NCBI GenBank assembly: GCA_902783255.1
Contig: CACZQB010000055.1
Span: 17,165 to 81,164 of the forward strand
Length of the DNA stretch: 64,000 bases
Reading direction: 5' to 3'
Source: Oscillospiraceae bacterium
GTDB taxonomy: Bacteria > Bacillota > Clostridia > Oscillospirales > UBA644
Numbering within the stretch: the first letter of the stretch is position 1; each line of letters opens with the position of its first letter. Below the pieces are notes generated by a model. The model made no database searches, was not told where the DNA came from, and saw only the letters and a program-made list of their open reading frames with translations. Of this stretch, positions 27,098 to 36,358 are shown in pieces. Position numbers and translations under genes: made by a program.

Positions 27098-28540
27098 ATG
27101 AGTCACGATTCTTACGAAAGTCCATTCTGCACACGCTATTCAAGCAAAGAAATGCAGTATATTTTTTCTGCCGAAAACAAATTCAGAACTTTTCGCCGTC
27201 TCTGGATCGCGCTTGCGCGCGCAGAAAAGGAGCTTGGTCTGAATATTACCGATGAGCAGATAGCAGAGCTTGAAAAATATAAAGACGATATCAATTTTGA
27301 GGTTGCCGCGGCACGTGAAAAAGAGGTTCGTCACGACGTTATGGCTCACGTATACGCATACGGACTTCAGGCGCCGCTCGCAAAGCCGATAATCCACCTC
27401 GGCGCAACGTCGTGCTATGTTGGAGACAATACCGATATCATCGTTATGAAAAGCGGTCTTGAGCTTATTCGCGATAAACTTGTAACCGTCATAAAAGCGC
27501 TCGCCGATTTTTCGTATAAATATAAAGATATGCCGTGTCTCGCGTATACGCATCTGCAGCCCGCTCAGCCCACGACTGTAGGCAAAAGAGCAACATTATG
27601 GATAAACGAGCTTATGCTCGATCTTGACGAGCTTGATTTTCGTATAAAAGGCTTAAAGCTTCTGGGACAGAAGGGCACGACCGGCACTCAGGCGTCATTC
27701 AAAGAGCTTTTCGGTGACGATGCAGACGAGAAAACGCCGAAACTCGAAAAAATGATCGCAAACGAAATGGGTTTTGAAGAAACATACCCCGTTTCGGGTC
27801 AGACATACAGCCGTAAAGTAGACGCAAATATCTGCTGCACGCTTGCGGGAATTGCCGAAAGCGCAATGAAGTTCGCAAACGATTTAAGACTGCTTGCCAA
27901 CTTCAAAGAAATGGAAGAACCTTTTGAGGAACATCAGATAGGTTCATCGGCAATGCCGTATAAGCGCAACCCCATGCGCAGCGAGCGTATATGCGCAATA
28001 GCAAGATATGTTATCACAAACTCGCTTTCTCCGGCGTTTACGGCAGGCACACAGTGGTTCGAAAGAACGCTTGACGACAGCGCAAATAAGAGAATTGCCG
28101 TTGCCGAGGCGTTTTTAGGCGTTGACGCAATACTGAATATTTATATAAACGTTGCAAACGGACTTGTTGTGTACCCGAAAATGGTCCGCAGAAGACTTAT
28201 GAACGAGCTTCCGTTTATGGCGACCGAAAACATTATGATGGCAGCCGTAAAAAACGGAGGAGACAGACAGGAGCTTCATGAAAAGATCCGCGTTCACAGT
28301 CAGGCGGCTGCAAAGAAAGTAAAAGAAGAGGGCGGCGAAAACGACCTTCTTGAAAGAATTGCCGCAGATGAAGCTTTCATGCTTAAAAAAGAAGAGATCG
28401 CATCTCTGCTTTCGCCCGAAAAATATGTCGGAAGAGCGCCGAAGCAGACTGAGGAATACCTCGAAAAAACGGTATTTCCGCGTATCAGACCGTATATCGA
28501 CGCCGGCAGAATAAAAAAGGACGAGGGACTGAGCGTTTGA
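27098..28540 (+). CDS. purB: Adenylosuccinate lyase
   Basis: A 480-residue fumarase/aspartase-superfamily enzyme that releases fumarate from adenylosuccinate and SAICAR in purine synthesis. Signatures are [26 protein letters not shown] and the catalytic flexible loop [17 protein letters not shown]. The length is at the long end of the family, as in human-like PurB proteins. AAGGAG lies before ATG 27098. It is the aspartate-derived purine step within an operon that also makes aspartate and asparagine. Its stop codon overlaps the ribosome site of smpB. Confidence 0.95.
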   Translation: MSHDSYESPFCTRYSSKEMQYIFSAENKFRTFRRLWIALARAEKELGLNITDEQIAELEKYKDDINFEVAAAREKEVRHDVMAHVYAYGLQAPLAKPIIHLGATSCYVGDNTDIIVMKSGLELIRDKLVTVIKALADFSYKYKDMPCLAYTHLQPAQPTTVGKRATLWINELMLDLDELDFRIKGLKLLGQKGTTGTQASFKELFGDDADEKTPKLEKMIANEMGFEETYPVSGQTYSRKVDANICCTLAGIAESAMKFANDLRLLANFKEMEEPFEEHQIGSSAMPYKRNPMRSERICAIARYVITNSLSPAFTAGTQWFERTLDDSANKRIAVAEAFLGVDAILNIYINVANGLVVYPKMVRRRLMNELPFMATENIMMAAVKNGGDRQELHEKIRVHSQAAAKKVKEEGGENDLLERIAADEAFMLKKEEIASLLSPEKYVGRAPKQTEEYLEKTVFPRIRPYIDAGRIKKDEGLSV

Positions 28541-28550
28541 GGTGAAAAAA

Positions 28551-29000
28551 ATGCCTAAAATCGCAGCGCAAAACAGAAAAGCGTATCACGATTATTTTGT
28601 TGAGGAAAAATATGAGGCGGGAATATCTCTCGCAGGCACGGAAGTAAAAAGCATACGTCAGGGTGCCGTAAATCTGAAAGACTCGTACTGTCAGACGAAC
28701 GGAAAAGAAATTTTCGTTCACGGAATGCATATTTCGCCGTATGAAAAAGGCAATATTTTCAATAAAGACCCTTTGCGCGAGCGAAAACTGCTTTTGCATA
28801 AAAAGGAGATACTCAAGCTTTTTAACGACGTAAAAAAAGAGGGATATTCCATTATACCGCTTTCGGTCTATTTTAAAAACGCAAGAGTAAAAGTGGAGAT
28901 CGGGCTTTGCAAAGGTAAAAAGCTCTATGATAAGCGCGAGGCTGCCGCAAAAAGAGATGCTCAGCGTGAAATCGATAGAAAGATGGGTAGCGACAGATGA
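28551..29000 (+). CDS. smpB: SsrA-binding protein SmpB
   Basis: A 149-residue tmRNA partner that delivers SsrA RNA to stalled ribosomes. The N-terminal [21 protein letters not shown] and [11 protein letters not shown] are diagnostic, and the basic tail [14 protein letters not shown] is typical. ATG 28551 is preferred over an in-frame GTG at 28542, because GAGGTG at 28539-28544 overlaps the purB stop and sits seven bases before the ATG. The gene's end overlaps ruvC by four bases (ATGA). No tmRNA gene is visible in the window. Confidence 0.95.
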   Translation: MPKIAAQNRKAYHDYFVEEKYEAGISLAGTEVKSIRQGAVNLKDSYCQTNGKEIFVHGMHISPYEKGNIFNKDPLRERKLLLHKKEILKLFNDVKKEGYSIIPLSVYFKNARVKVEIGLCKGKKLYDKREAAAKRDAQREIDRKMGSDR

Positions 29001-29467
29001 TAATTTTGGGTATCGACCCCGGAGTTGCAACTGTAGGATGGGGCGTTGTAGACTGGCGCGGAAATAAATTTTACGGTTCGGACTACGGCGCGATAATCAC
29101 GCCCCCTCACACGCCTTTTTGCGACAGGATAGAGCAGATATTTGACGAAACCACAAGACTCGTTGATTATTATCATGTTGAAACTGCGGCGATGGAAAAG
29201 CTGTTTTTCAACACAAACACAAAAACCGCAATAGATGTTGCCCAGGCAAGAGGCGTTTTGCTTCTTGCGCTTACAAAAAAACGCCTTCATTGTTCCGAAT
29301 TTACGCCGCTTCAGGTAAAACAGGCCGTTACGGGCTACGGAAGAGCCGAAAAGGAACAGGTTGAGGCAATGGTAAAAATGCTTCTTAATCTTGATAAGAT
29401 TCCGAAACCGGACGACGCCGCGGATGCGCTTGCCATGGCGATCTGCTGTGCTCACTGCATAAGATAA
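28997..29467 (+). CDS. ruvC: Holliday junction resolvase RuvC
   Basis: A 156-residue RNase H-fold endonuclease that cuts four-way junctions. The first catalytic Asp lies in [12 protein letters not shown], Glu in AAMEKLFF, and the C-terminal acidic pair in [12 protein letters not shown]. Length and motifs are complete. It starts inside the smpB stop and is followed after 12 bases by ruvA, giving the order ruvC-ruvA-ruvB. Confidence 0.96.
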   Translation: MIILGIDPGVATVGWGVVDWRGNKFYGSDYGAIITPPHTPFCDRIEQIFDETTRLVDYYHVETAAMEKLFFNTNTKTAIDVAQARGVLLLALTKKRLHCSEFTPLQVKQAVTGYGRAEKEQVEAMVKMLLNLDKIPKPDDAADALAMAICCAHCIR

Positions 29468-29479
29468 AGAGAGGTTAAA

Positions 29480-30076
29480 ATGTATTATTATCTTTCGGGA
29501 AAACCGGCGGTTTTAACGCCGAATCTCGCCGTAATAGACTGCGGCGGCGTCGGATATAAATGCGCAATATCCGAAAACACGTATAAACAGATCGCAAAAA
29601 AAGAGTCGGTGCTTTTATATACTTACCTTAATGTAAAAGAAGACGCTCTTGATTTATACGGCTTTGCCGACGAGCAGGAAAAACAGTTTTTCGAGCTTCT
29701 TCTTTCGATAAGTGGCGTTGGACCAAAGGCGGCTCTCGCGGTCCTTTCCGCGCATACGCCCGAATCGTTTGCCGCATGCGTGCTTTCAAATGATGCGAAG
29801 GGAATAACAAAAGCGGCAGGCGTAGGCGCAAAACTTGCGCAGAGGATATGCCTTGAGCTGAAAGACAAGATATCAAAAACAAAAGTCGTGCCGTCCGATA
29901 TTTCCGCATACGGAGACGACGCTGTATCTTCTGATGCCGTATCCGAAGCCGTTGCGGTGCTTGTTGCGCTCGGTTACAGCAAATCGGACGCTTCAAAAGC
30001 CGTTTTGCGTTGTTCGGCAGACAACACGAACGATATAGTAAAACAGGCGCTCAGAATGCTTTCGAGAAATGTGTGA
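29480..30076 (+). CDS. ruvA: Holliday junction branch migration protein RuvA
   Basis: A 198-residue junction-binding protein that loads RuvB. An OB-fold N-terminal domain (residues about 1-63) is followed by the helix-hairpin-helix pair LLLSISGVGPKAALAVLS and ITKAAGVGAKLAQRICLELKDK. A C-terminal three-helix domain (VALGYSKSDASKAV) binds RuvB. AGAGAGG precedes the ATG. Confidence 0.96.
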   Translation: MYYYLSGKPAVLTPNLAVIDCGGVGYKCAISENTYKQIAKKESVLLYTYLNVKEDALDLYGFADEQEKQFFELLLSISGVGPKAALAVLSAHTPESFAACVLSNDAKGITKAAGVGAKLAQRICLELKDKISKTKVVPSDISAYGDDAVSSDAVSEAVAVLVALGYSKSDASKAVLRCSADNTNDIVKQALRMLSRNV

Positions 30077-30096
30077 GAAACTGAAAAGGAAAAACG

Positions 30097-31125
30097 ATGG
30101 AAAACGAATTTGACGAACGGATCTTATCCGCAAGAACGATACACAGCGATGAAACTGAGCTTTCGCTGCGTCCGAAAAACTTTGACGGGTATATCGGTCA
30201 GGAAAAAATAAAAGAAAACCTCAAAATATACATCGAAGCGGCAAAACGCCGCGGCGAATCGCTTGACCACGTTCTTTTATACGGCCCTCCGGGGCTCGGC
30301 AAAACAACTCTCGCAAATATCATTGCCACCGAAATGGGCGTTCAGATCCGCATCACGTCCGGCCCCGCGCTTGAAAAAACGGGCGATCTTGTGGCTCTTC
30401 TCACAAATCTGCAGGACGGAGACATACTTTTTATAGACGAAATACACCGCCTTTCAAGAACCGTTGAAGAAGTTCTTTACCCGGCAATGGAAGATTATGA
30501 ATTTGATATAATTCTCGGCAAGGGTCCGTCGGCAAGGTCTATAAGATTTACGCTTCCGAAATTTACCCTTATCGGCGCCACAACGCGTTCAGGCCAGCTT
30601 GCCGCACCTTTCAGAGACCGTTTCGGCGTGCTTTTCCGTCTTGAGCTTTATTCTCCCGAAAATCTGCAGACGATAATCACGAATTCCGCAAAAATTCTCG
30701 ATATAGCAATCACTCCGGAGGGCGCATACGAGATCGCATCGCGTTCAAGAGGCACGCCGCGAATCGCAAACAGACTTTTACGTCGGATACGCGACTTTGC
30801 GCAGGTGCTCGGAGACGGCGTTATAGATGAGGAGCTTGCAAGGAGATCGCTTGACAGAATGGAGATAGACCGTCTCGGTCTTGATTCGGTAGACAGACGG
30901 CTGCTTACCGCCATAATAACGAGCTTTAACGGCGGTCCGGTAGGTCTTGAAACTCTTGCCGCTCTTACGGGTGAGGAGAGCGTTACCATTGAGGACGTAT
31001 ACGAGCCGTTTCTTTTGCAGCTCGGCTTTATAAACCGCACGCCCAGAGGCCGCTGCGTAACAAAAGCCGCATACGATCACCTCGGCATACCGTTTCAGGG
31101 ACAGAACGAAAATACGCTGTTTTAA
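30097..31125 (+). CDS. ruvB: Holliday junction branch migration ATPase RuvB
   Basis: A 342-residue AAA+ motor. Walker A is GPPGLGKTT, Walker B LFIDEIHR, sensor 1 lies in [10 protein letters not shown] and the arginine finger region in APFRDRFG. The C-terminal winged helix ends in [10 protein letters not shown]. It is complete and of normal length. It is the last gene of the asnA-to-ruvB run, and a bidirectional terminator overlaps its 3' end. Confidence 0.97.
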   Translation: MENEFDERILSARTIHSDETELSLRPKNFDGYIGQEKIKENLKIYIEAAKRRGESLDHVLLYGPPGLGKTTLANIIATEMGVQIRITSGPALEKTGDLVALLTNLQDGDILFIDEIHRLSRTVEEVLYPAMEDYEFDIILGKGPSARSIRFTLPKFTLIGATTRSGQLAAPFRDRFGVLFRLELYSPENLQTIITNSAKILDIAITPEGAYEIASRSRGTPRIANRLLRRIRDFAQVLGDGVIDEELARRSLDRMEIDRLGLDSVDRRLLTAIITSFNGGPVGLETLAALTGEESVTIEDVYEPFLLQLGFINRTPRGRCVTKAAYDHLGIPFQGQNENTLF

Positions 31126-31153
31126 AAAAATCCACCTCAAAAGGTGGATTTTT
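31126..31153. terminator. Bidirectional terminator between ruvB and the minus-strand operon
   Basis: AAAAATCCACCT (31126-31137) pairs with AGGTGGATTTTT (31142-31153) around a four-base loop. T runs on both strands let it serve the converging ruvB and uridine-kinase-like transcripts; the stop codon of the latter lies within it. Confidence 0.88.
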
Positions 31154-32165
31154 CTTTTATTCTGTATGTTTCAAAATATTTTTCTTCCATCGGCAGCCAC
31201 TCGTTTATAAAGCGGTCGAGCTTTGACGGGTCGCGTTTTTTCAGGCGCAAAAGCTGTTCGTCCCGGCTTATTTCAAGCATAAGTTTTATATCGTAAATAT
31301 TCCCGAAATACGGGTGCAGAGAATATACGCCTTCAATAACGGTGAGGGGTTTTTTAGGAACTGTTATTGTTTCCGAAAGACTTTGCGTTTCACAGTCGTA
31401 TTTCCGTATCTCAAAAGGCTCTTCTGAAAAAACACAGTCTGTGATCTCGCTTTTCATTCTTTCGTAATCGATATTTCCACCCGCCTGTAAAAGGCGTTCC
31501 GGCGTTCGCTGAAACGGTCTTAAAAAATAGTCGTCCGCGTGAAAAACATTGCAGTCGTAAATTTCCGCAATAATGCCGGCAAGAGTCGTTTTTCCCGACG
31601 CCGCCATACCGTCTATACCGATTATTGCTTTACCTTTATCTGAAAGCGTTTTTTCTATTTCAATAAAAAGTGGGAGCCATTCGGTATATTTTTTTTGCGC
31701 GATACGGTAGTGAGGCGCATATTTTTTTCTGTATATTTCGCTGTGAGAAAGCGGAGGAAAGCCGAGGGAAGAGTATTCTGCGATAAAATCGCTTGTTTCT
31801 TTTTGCGAGAACGGCAGAAAATCAAGATCTTTCAGCTTTTTAAGGTCGGAAATAAATTCCTCTTTTCTGTCATTTCTATTATCGGTATTTGCGGACAGAA
31901 CAAAAATTCTGTTTACCGTTTCAGGCAAAAGCCTGCCTTTCACAGCGGCAAGGTTTATTCTCGCAAAATCGCCGCCTATATCGTCGCAAAGCGGCATATT
32001 TTCGTCGAAATCCGTATCTTCAAGCTCTTTTTTCAGATATTCAAGGCTTGCTTCGGGGTTTTTTATCATATGTTCAGGCCCGAACCGTCTTTGAAAAAGC
32101 AGCTTAACAATATCTGTAAGCTGCTCTTCGGGATGTGAATAAAATTCTTTTTTTATTATATCCAT
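31137..32165 (-). CDS. Uridine kinase-like P-loop protein with an extra N-terminal domain
   Basis: A 342-residue protein in two parts. Residues about 1-165 form a helical domain (FQRRFGPEHMI; repeated acidic patches) of unknown role. Residues about 170-340 are a uridine-kinase/phosphoribulokinase-type P-loop domain: GIDGMAASGKTTLAG (Walker A), FHADDYFL (substrate Asp) and VIEGVYSLHP. It probably phosphorylates a nucleoside or related small molecule; the exact substrate is open. ATG 32165 follows the aconitase stop by one base and has no strong ribosome site, so translation is likely coupled; a TTG at 32204 is a weaker alternative. Confidence 0.8.
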   Translation of the reverse strand: MDIIKKEFYSHPEEQLTDIVKLLFQRRFGPEHMIKNPEASLEYLKKELEDTDFDENMPLCDDIGGDFARINLAAVKGRLLPETVNRIFVLSANTDNRNDRKEEFISDLKKLKDLDFLPFSQKETSDFIAEYSSLGFPPLSHSEIYRKKYAPHYRIAQKKYTEWLPLFIEIEKTLSDKGKAIIGIDGMAASGKTTLAGIIAEIYDCNVFHADDYFLRPFQRTPERLLQAGGNIDYERMKSEITDCVFSEEPFEIRKYDCETQSLSETITVPKKPLTVIEGVYSLHPYFGNIYDIKLMLEISRDEQLLRLKKRDPSKLDRFINEWLPMEEKYFETYRIKEKSTF

Positions 32166-32166
32166 A

Positions 32167-34089
32167 TCAGTTTGCTTTTGTGTAATTGAGCCGTCCGCCC
32201 GCAAGAAGAATGCTTGCCTGACGCTCGGATCTGTCGCAAAGAAGCTCGATCTTCATATTTTTAGTTTTGTCGTAAATAAATACGCTGCCGCCCTTTTCGA
32301 TCTCTTCGCGTATGTTTTTAAGACAGAGCACGTCGCCCTGATCTATGAGGTCATAATCGCGCGGATTTTTGAATGTAAGCGGAATTATGCCTGAATTTAT
32401 GAGATTGTCTTTGTGTATTCTCGCAAAGCTCTTCGCGATTACCGCTTTTACGCCCAGCCACAGAGGAACGAGCGCAGCGTGTTCGCGCGAAGAACCCTGT
32501 CCGTAGTTTTCGCCGCCGATAATAAAGCCGCCGCCCGACGCTTTTGCTCTGTTCGGAAACGCGTTATCGACCGCTTCAAAGCAGTATTTTGAAAGATGCG
32601 GTATGTTGGAGCGATACGGCAGTATCTTTGCTCCTGCAGGCATGATGTGGTCTGTTGTGATATTGTCGCCTACTTTAAGAAGCGCGGGTTTTTCTATCGA
32701 TGCCGGCATAGCATCGCCAACCGGGAACGGTTTGATGTTCGGGCCGCGCACTACCTCTACATCGTCTCCGTTTTCCGCCGGAGGAATAATGAGATTGTCG
32801 TTTATGTCGAATTTTTCGGGAATATCAACTTTTATTTCAACATCAAGCGTCGTCGGATCACAAAAAACGCCTTTTATTGCGCTTGCAGCTGCGGTTTCCG
32901 GTGAAACAAGGTATACCTGTCCGTCCGCGGTGCCCGATCTGCCCTCAAAATTGCGGTTGAACGTGCGCAGCGATACTCCCGCGCTGTTGGGAGACTGACC
33001 CATACCGATGCACGGACCGCATGCGCATTCAAGAATTCTTGCGCCGGCTTCTATTATATCCGCAAGCACGCCCGATCTTGCCATCATTGCGAAAACCTGC
33101 TTTGAACCGGGAGATACAGTCATTGAAACGTTTTCGGCAACCGTATTTCCTTTAAGTATAGCCGCAAGTTTCTGCATATCCGCATAAGATGAGTTTGTGC
33201 ATGACCCTGCGCATACCTGGTCTATTTTCATTCCGGCAAGCTGAGATACCGGCACTACTTTGTCGGGACTGTGCGGACAAGCCGCAAGCGGAACAAGCGT
33301 TGAGAGGTCTATTTCGATATTTTCGTCATAAACAACGCCTTCATCCGGCAAAAGCTCTGTATAATCGTTTTCTCTGCCCTGAGCGGCGAGGAACTGTCTT
33401 GTTATTTCGTCTGACGGAAAAACAGACGTTGTGGCGCCAAGCTCCGTGCCCATATTTGTTATTGTTGAACGCTCCGGAACCGAAAGCGTTTTTATTCCGT
33501 CGCCGTAATATTCGATTATTTTGCCGACGCCGCCTTTAACGGACATTATCTGAAGCACTTTCAGTATAATGTCTTTTGCCGAAACCATTCGCGGAAGTTT
33601 GCCCGTAAGCTTTATGCCTACGATTTTCGGCATGATGAGATAAAAGGCTCCGCCGCCCATCGCTACGGCAACGTCAAGTCCGCCCGCGCCCATTGCAAGC
33701 ATACCTATGCCTCCGCCTGTGGGGGTATGCGAGTCACTGCCCAGAAGTGTTTTTCCCGGAATGCCGAACCGTTCAAGATGGACCTGATGGCAAATGCCGT
33801 TGCCGGGCTTCGAGCAGTATATTCCGTGTTTTTTGCAGACTGTCTGGATATATCTGTGGTCGTCTGCATTCATGAAGCCGGACTGGAGAGTGTTGTGGTC
33901 TATATATGCAACGGATTTTTCTGTTTTTACTCTGCCTATACCCATAGCTTCAAGCTGCAGATACGCCATTGTACCAGTAGCATCCTGTGTGAGGGTCTGA
34001 TCGATTCTTACAGAGATCTCACTTCCCGGCACCATATTGCCTGAAACAAGATGCGAGGCGATGATTTTCTGAGAAATTGATAAAGCCAT
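32167..34089 (-). CDS. Aconitate hydratase
   Basis: A 640-residue aconitase that interconverts citrate and isocitrate through a 4Fe-4S cluster. The cluster ligands are in GSCTNSSYADM and CACGPCIGMG. SDSHTPTGGGIGMLAMG and the C-terminal swivel-domain motif GGENYGQGSSREHAALVP complete the active site. The length matches the shorter bacterial aconitases rather than 890-residue AcnA. ATG 34089 follows GGAAGG closely; in-frame codons further upstream would overlap the galE end. It suggests at least the oxidative citrate-to-2-oxoglutarate branch that makes glutamate. Isopropylmalate isomerase-type proteins are less likely because of the single-chain architecture. Confidence 0.92.
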   Translation of the reverse strand: MALSISQKIIASHLVSGNMVPGSEISVRIDQTLTQDATGTMAYLQLEAMGIGRVKTEKSVAYIDHNTLQSGFMNADDHRYIQTVCKKHGIYCSKPGNGICHQVHLERFGIPGKTLLGSDSHTPTGGGIGMLAMGAGGLDVAVAMGGGAFYLIMPKIVGIKLTGKLPRMVSAKDIILKVLQIMSVKGGVGKIIEYYGDGIKTLSVPERSTITNMGTELGATTSVFPSDEITRQFLAAQGRENDYTELLPDEGVVYDENIEIDLSTLVPLAACPHSPDKVVPVSQLAGMKIDQVCAGSCTNSSYADMQKLAAILKGNTVAENVSMTVSPGSKQVFAMMARSGVLADIIEAGARILECACGPCIGMGQSPNSAGVSLRTFNRNFEGRSGTADGQVYLVSPETAAASAIKGVFCDPTTLDVEIKVDIPEKFDINDNLIIPPAENGDDVEVVRGPNIKPFPVGDAMPASIEKPALLKVGDNITTDHIMPAGAKILPYRSNIPHLSKYCFEAVDNAFPNRAKASGGGFIIGGENYGQGSSREHAALVPLWLGVKAVIAKSFARIHKDNLINSGIIPLTFKNPRDYDLIDQGDVLCLKNIREEIEKGGSVFIYDKTKNMKIELLCDRSERQASILLAGGRLNYTKAN

Positions 34090-34103
34090 TTTTCCTTCCG
34101 CCT

Positions 34104-35102
34104 TTATTTTATATTTTTCTGCCAGTTCCATGTATCCGCGCACATATCGAAAAGCGATTTTTCCGCTTTCCAGCCAAGCACTCTCAATGCTTTTGAAGCA
34201 TCCGCGCGTGATTCGTCAATGTCGCCCGCGCGTCTGCCGTCTATAACATACGGTATTTTGATGCCCGTTGCCTTTTCAAATGCGTTTACAATATCAAGAA
34301 CGCTGTATCCTGTGCCGGTTCCGAGGTTGAATATTTCGCAGCCTTTGTGTTTTGCGGCATATTCAAGAGCTTTCACATGTCCTTTTGCAAGGTCGGTAAC
34401 ATGGATATAGTCGCGAACGCCTGTGCCGTCGTGAGTGTTGAAATCGTTGCCGTAAACATGGAGCTTTTCTCTTTTGCCTGAAGCGACCTGCGCGATATAC
34501 GGCATTAAGTTGTTGGGTATCCCTTTCGGATTTTCGCCGATAAGACCGCTTTCGTGAGCGCCTATCGGATTGAAATATCTGAGAAGAACGACCGCAAGAT
34601 TTTTGTCTGCACAAGAAGCGTCTGTAAGAATTTTTTCAATGAAGAGTTTTGTTGTGCCGTAAGGATTTGTTGTTGAAGTGGGCATATCTTCGGTGAACGG
34701 AACGGGATTTATGTTCCCGTATACCGTAGCGGACGAGCTGAACACAAATATGTCGGTCCCGAATTCCTTCATCACTTCAAGCAGCGTTAAAGTGGTGTCA
34801 AGATTGTTTCTGTAATACATAACGGGTTTTTCCACCGATTCTCCGACCGCTTTGTAACCCGCAAAATGGATAACGGCGTCAATTCTGTTTTCGGAAAAAA
34901 TTTTGCGCATCGCGTCGCCGTCCGCAACGTTTGCGTTGTAATATCTGATACTTTTTCCGGTTATTTTCTCGCATCTTTTTATAACGTCGGGACTGCTGTT
35001 GCTGAAATTATCGGCGATCACCGCGTCAAAGCCGTTGGAAAGAAGTTCCACGCATGTGTGGGAGCCTATAAAACCGGCGCCGCCGGTAAGAAGAACTGTC
35101 AT
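34104..35102 (-). CDS. galE: UDP-glucose 4-epimerase
   Basis: A 332-residue extended short-chain dehydrogenase that interconverts UDP-glucose and UDP-galactose. It has the NAD-binding GGAGFIGSHTCVELL, the catalytic SSSATVYG with NPYGTTK (YxxxK), and HYNPIGAH-like LRYFNPIGAHESG. The C-terminal SDLAKGHVKAL and GTGTGYSVLD are GalE-typical. ATG 35102 follows GAAAGGA by six bases. It fits with the phosphoglucomutase, GH35 and GH31 genes in the window as part of galactose and cell-surface sugar metabolism. Confidence 0.94.
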   Translation of the reverse strand: MTVLLTGGAGFIGSHTCVELLSNGFDAVIADNFSNSSPDVIKRCEKITGKSIRYYNANVADGDAMRKIFSENRIDAVIHFAGYKAVGESVEKPVMYYRNNLDTTLTLLEVMKEFGTDIFVFSSSATVYGNINPVPFTEDMPTSTTNPYGTTKLFIEKILTDASCADKNLAVVLLRYFNPIGAHESGLIGENPKGIPNNLMPYIAQVASGKREKLHVYGNDFNTHDGTGVRDYIHVTDLAKGHVKALEYAAKHKGCEIFNLGTGTGYSVLDIVNAFEKATGIKIPYVIDGRRAGDIDESRADASKALRVLGWKAEKSLFDMCADTWNWQKNIK

Positions 35103-35121
35103 AATATATCCTTTCAAATTC

Positions 35122-36207
35122 CTATCTGAAATTTCTCACAATATCGCTGATAAGCAAAAATTTATCGTATGTAACGCCCGGAGGGCAGCTGTCTGAATTC
35201 GCAAGAACAAATCTTCTTCCGCGAGCTGTTGAAAGGAGGTCCTTTACGTATTTTTCAAGCTCGTCTAAAGTGCAGCTTTCAAAAAACGTTGGGTCTATGC
35301 CTCCGATCAGCGCTATGTGTTCGGGCAAAATCGCAAAAGCGTCGGCAATTTCTATATTGCCCGTGGGCGGGGGAGTTACCGATTCGAGAATATCTATTCT
35401 TGACGTTGCGATGAGCGGCATGATATCTTTGAGATGACCGCACGCATGATGCATAAGCAGCTTTCCTTTTGTGTGAAGAATATCCGCCCATTCGTTTATC
35501 TGAGGCAGCGTGTATTTTTCAAACATCGCCGGACTTATGTTAGTTGTTGAACTGTCTTCAAAAAAATTGAGTATTTCGGCAGGAGAGTTGAGCGCGTTGA
35601 TAACCGTTTCACGGTCTTTTTCCATCATAACGGCAAGGCATTCCTCTACTGTTTCGGGAAAATCGTAAAGAGCGTATGAAAGCGCTTCCGTGCCGCACCA
35701 CCGTTCCACGAGCGCCTGAAAAGCCGTTTTGTAGTTTACGCCTATATTCGGGCATGAAACGGCATTTTCGCCGAGTTTTTCGTATTCGCGGGCAAACGGT
35801 TCGATATTTTCGGTGATATTCATGTTCTCGTAAATATACTGAAGAACTTTGAAATCCTCCTCTTCGCTTACGGGATGTCCCGTTAAAAACCACGTGTCTG
35901 CCTGAGCGGAATATGTGCGTATTTCCGTTATCGTGCCGACTTTTGTAATATAGCTGTCAAACATCTTGTTTCCGTCGCGCTTTGATGTGTGCTCGACGTT
36001 TTTCATTTCAGAAAGGGAAAGGAGGCACGAGCCGCGAAGAAGAGGATCCGCGCCGATCTTCTTCATATACGCCACTTCACCTTTTTCCTGCTCTTCACGC
36101 GGAACATACTGCCAGTAATACGCAAGAAAAGGCGACCATGGAACCCTGTCTGTTTCCTTGCCCGTTACGGCTGAAAGTATTCTTTTTTTAGACGTCATCT
36201 GTTCCAT
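35122..36207 (-). CDS. Uroporphyrinogen decarboxylase family protein, probably a methyltransferase-like type
   Basis: A 361-residue protein of the UroD/MtaA superfamily, first gene of a four-gene minus-strand operon. The C-terminal half has LLMHHACGHLKDIMPLI, a His-x-Cys-x-x-His-like cluster recalling zinc sites of corrinoid-dependent methyltransferases, and SVTPPPTGNIEIADAF and GGIDPTFF, common in the non-haem branch. The N-terminal substrate arginines of true haem-pathway UroD are not evident. No haem genes lie nearby, so methyl transfer or demethylation is more plausible than haem synthesis; this is inference. CGGAGCG precedes the ATG. Confidence 0.78.
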   Translation of the reverse strand: MEQMTSKKRILSAVTGKETDRVPWSPFLAYYWQYVPREEQEKGEVAYMKKIGADPLLRGSCLLSLSEMKNVEHTSKRDGNKMFDSYITKVGTITEIRTYSAQADTWFLTGHPVSEEEDFKVLQYIYENMNITENIEPFAREYEKLGENAVSCPNIGVNYKTAFQALVERWCGTEALSYALYDFPETVEECLAVMMEKDRETVINALNSPAEILNFFEDSSTTNISPAMFEKYTLPQINEWADILHTKGKLLMHHACGHLKDIMPLIATSRIDILESVTPPPTGNIEIADAFAILPEHIALIGGIDPTFFESCTLDELEKYVKDLLSTARGRRFVLANSDSCPPGVTYDKFLLISDIVRNFR

Positions 36208-36244
36208 TTTGTCGCTCCGTTCTGAACGTATCTTTTACGGGATG

Positions 36245-36273
36245 ATTATATCACATCACACAATATTTGTCAA
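36245..36273 (-). promoter_or_regulatory. Promoter of the UroD-like/galE/aconitase operon
   Basis: On the minus strand, TTGACA (36268-36273), a 17-base spacer and TATAAT (36245-36250): full consensus. It is divergent from the secD promoter, with the two -35 boxes only 16 bases apart. Confidence 0.88.
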
Positions 36274-36289
36274 GAATAAAAGCTTTCTA

Positions 36290-36318
36290 TTGACTTTTTA
36301 ATCGGAAAATGATATAAT
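36290..36318 (+). promoter_or_regulatory. Promoter of secD-secF
   Basis: TTGACT (36290-36295), a 17-base spacer and TATAAT (36313-36318). The start should fall near 36325, giving a leader of about 35 bases before ATG 36359. Confidence 0.87.
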
Positions 36319-36358
36319 GTCAGGAGTTATATTATTATAAATAAAGAAAGGCATCGAT

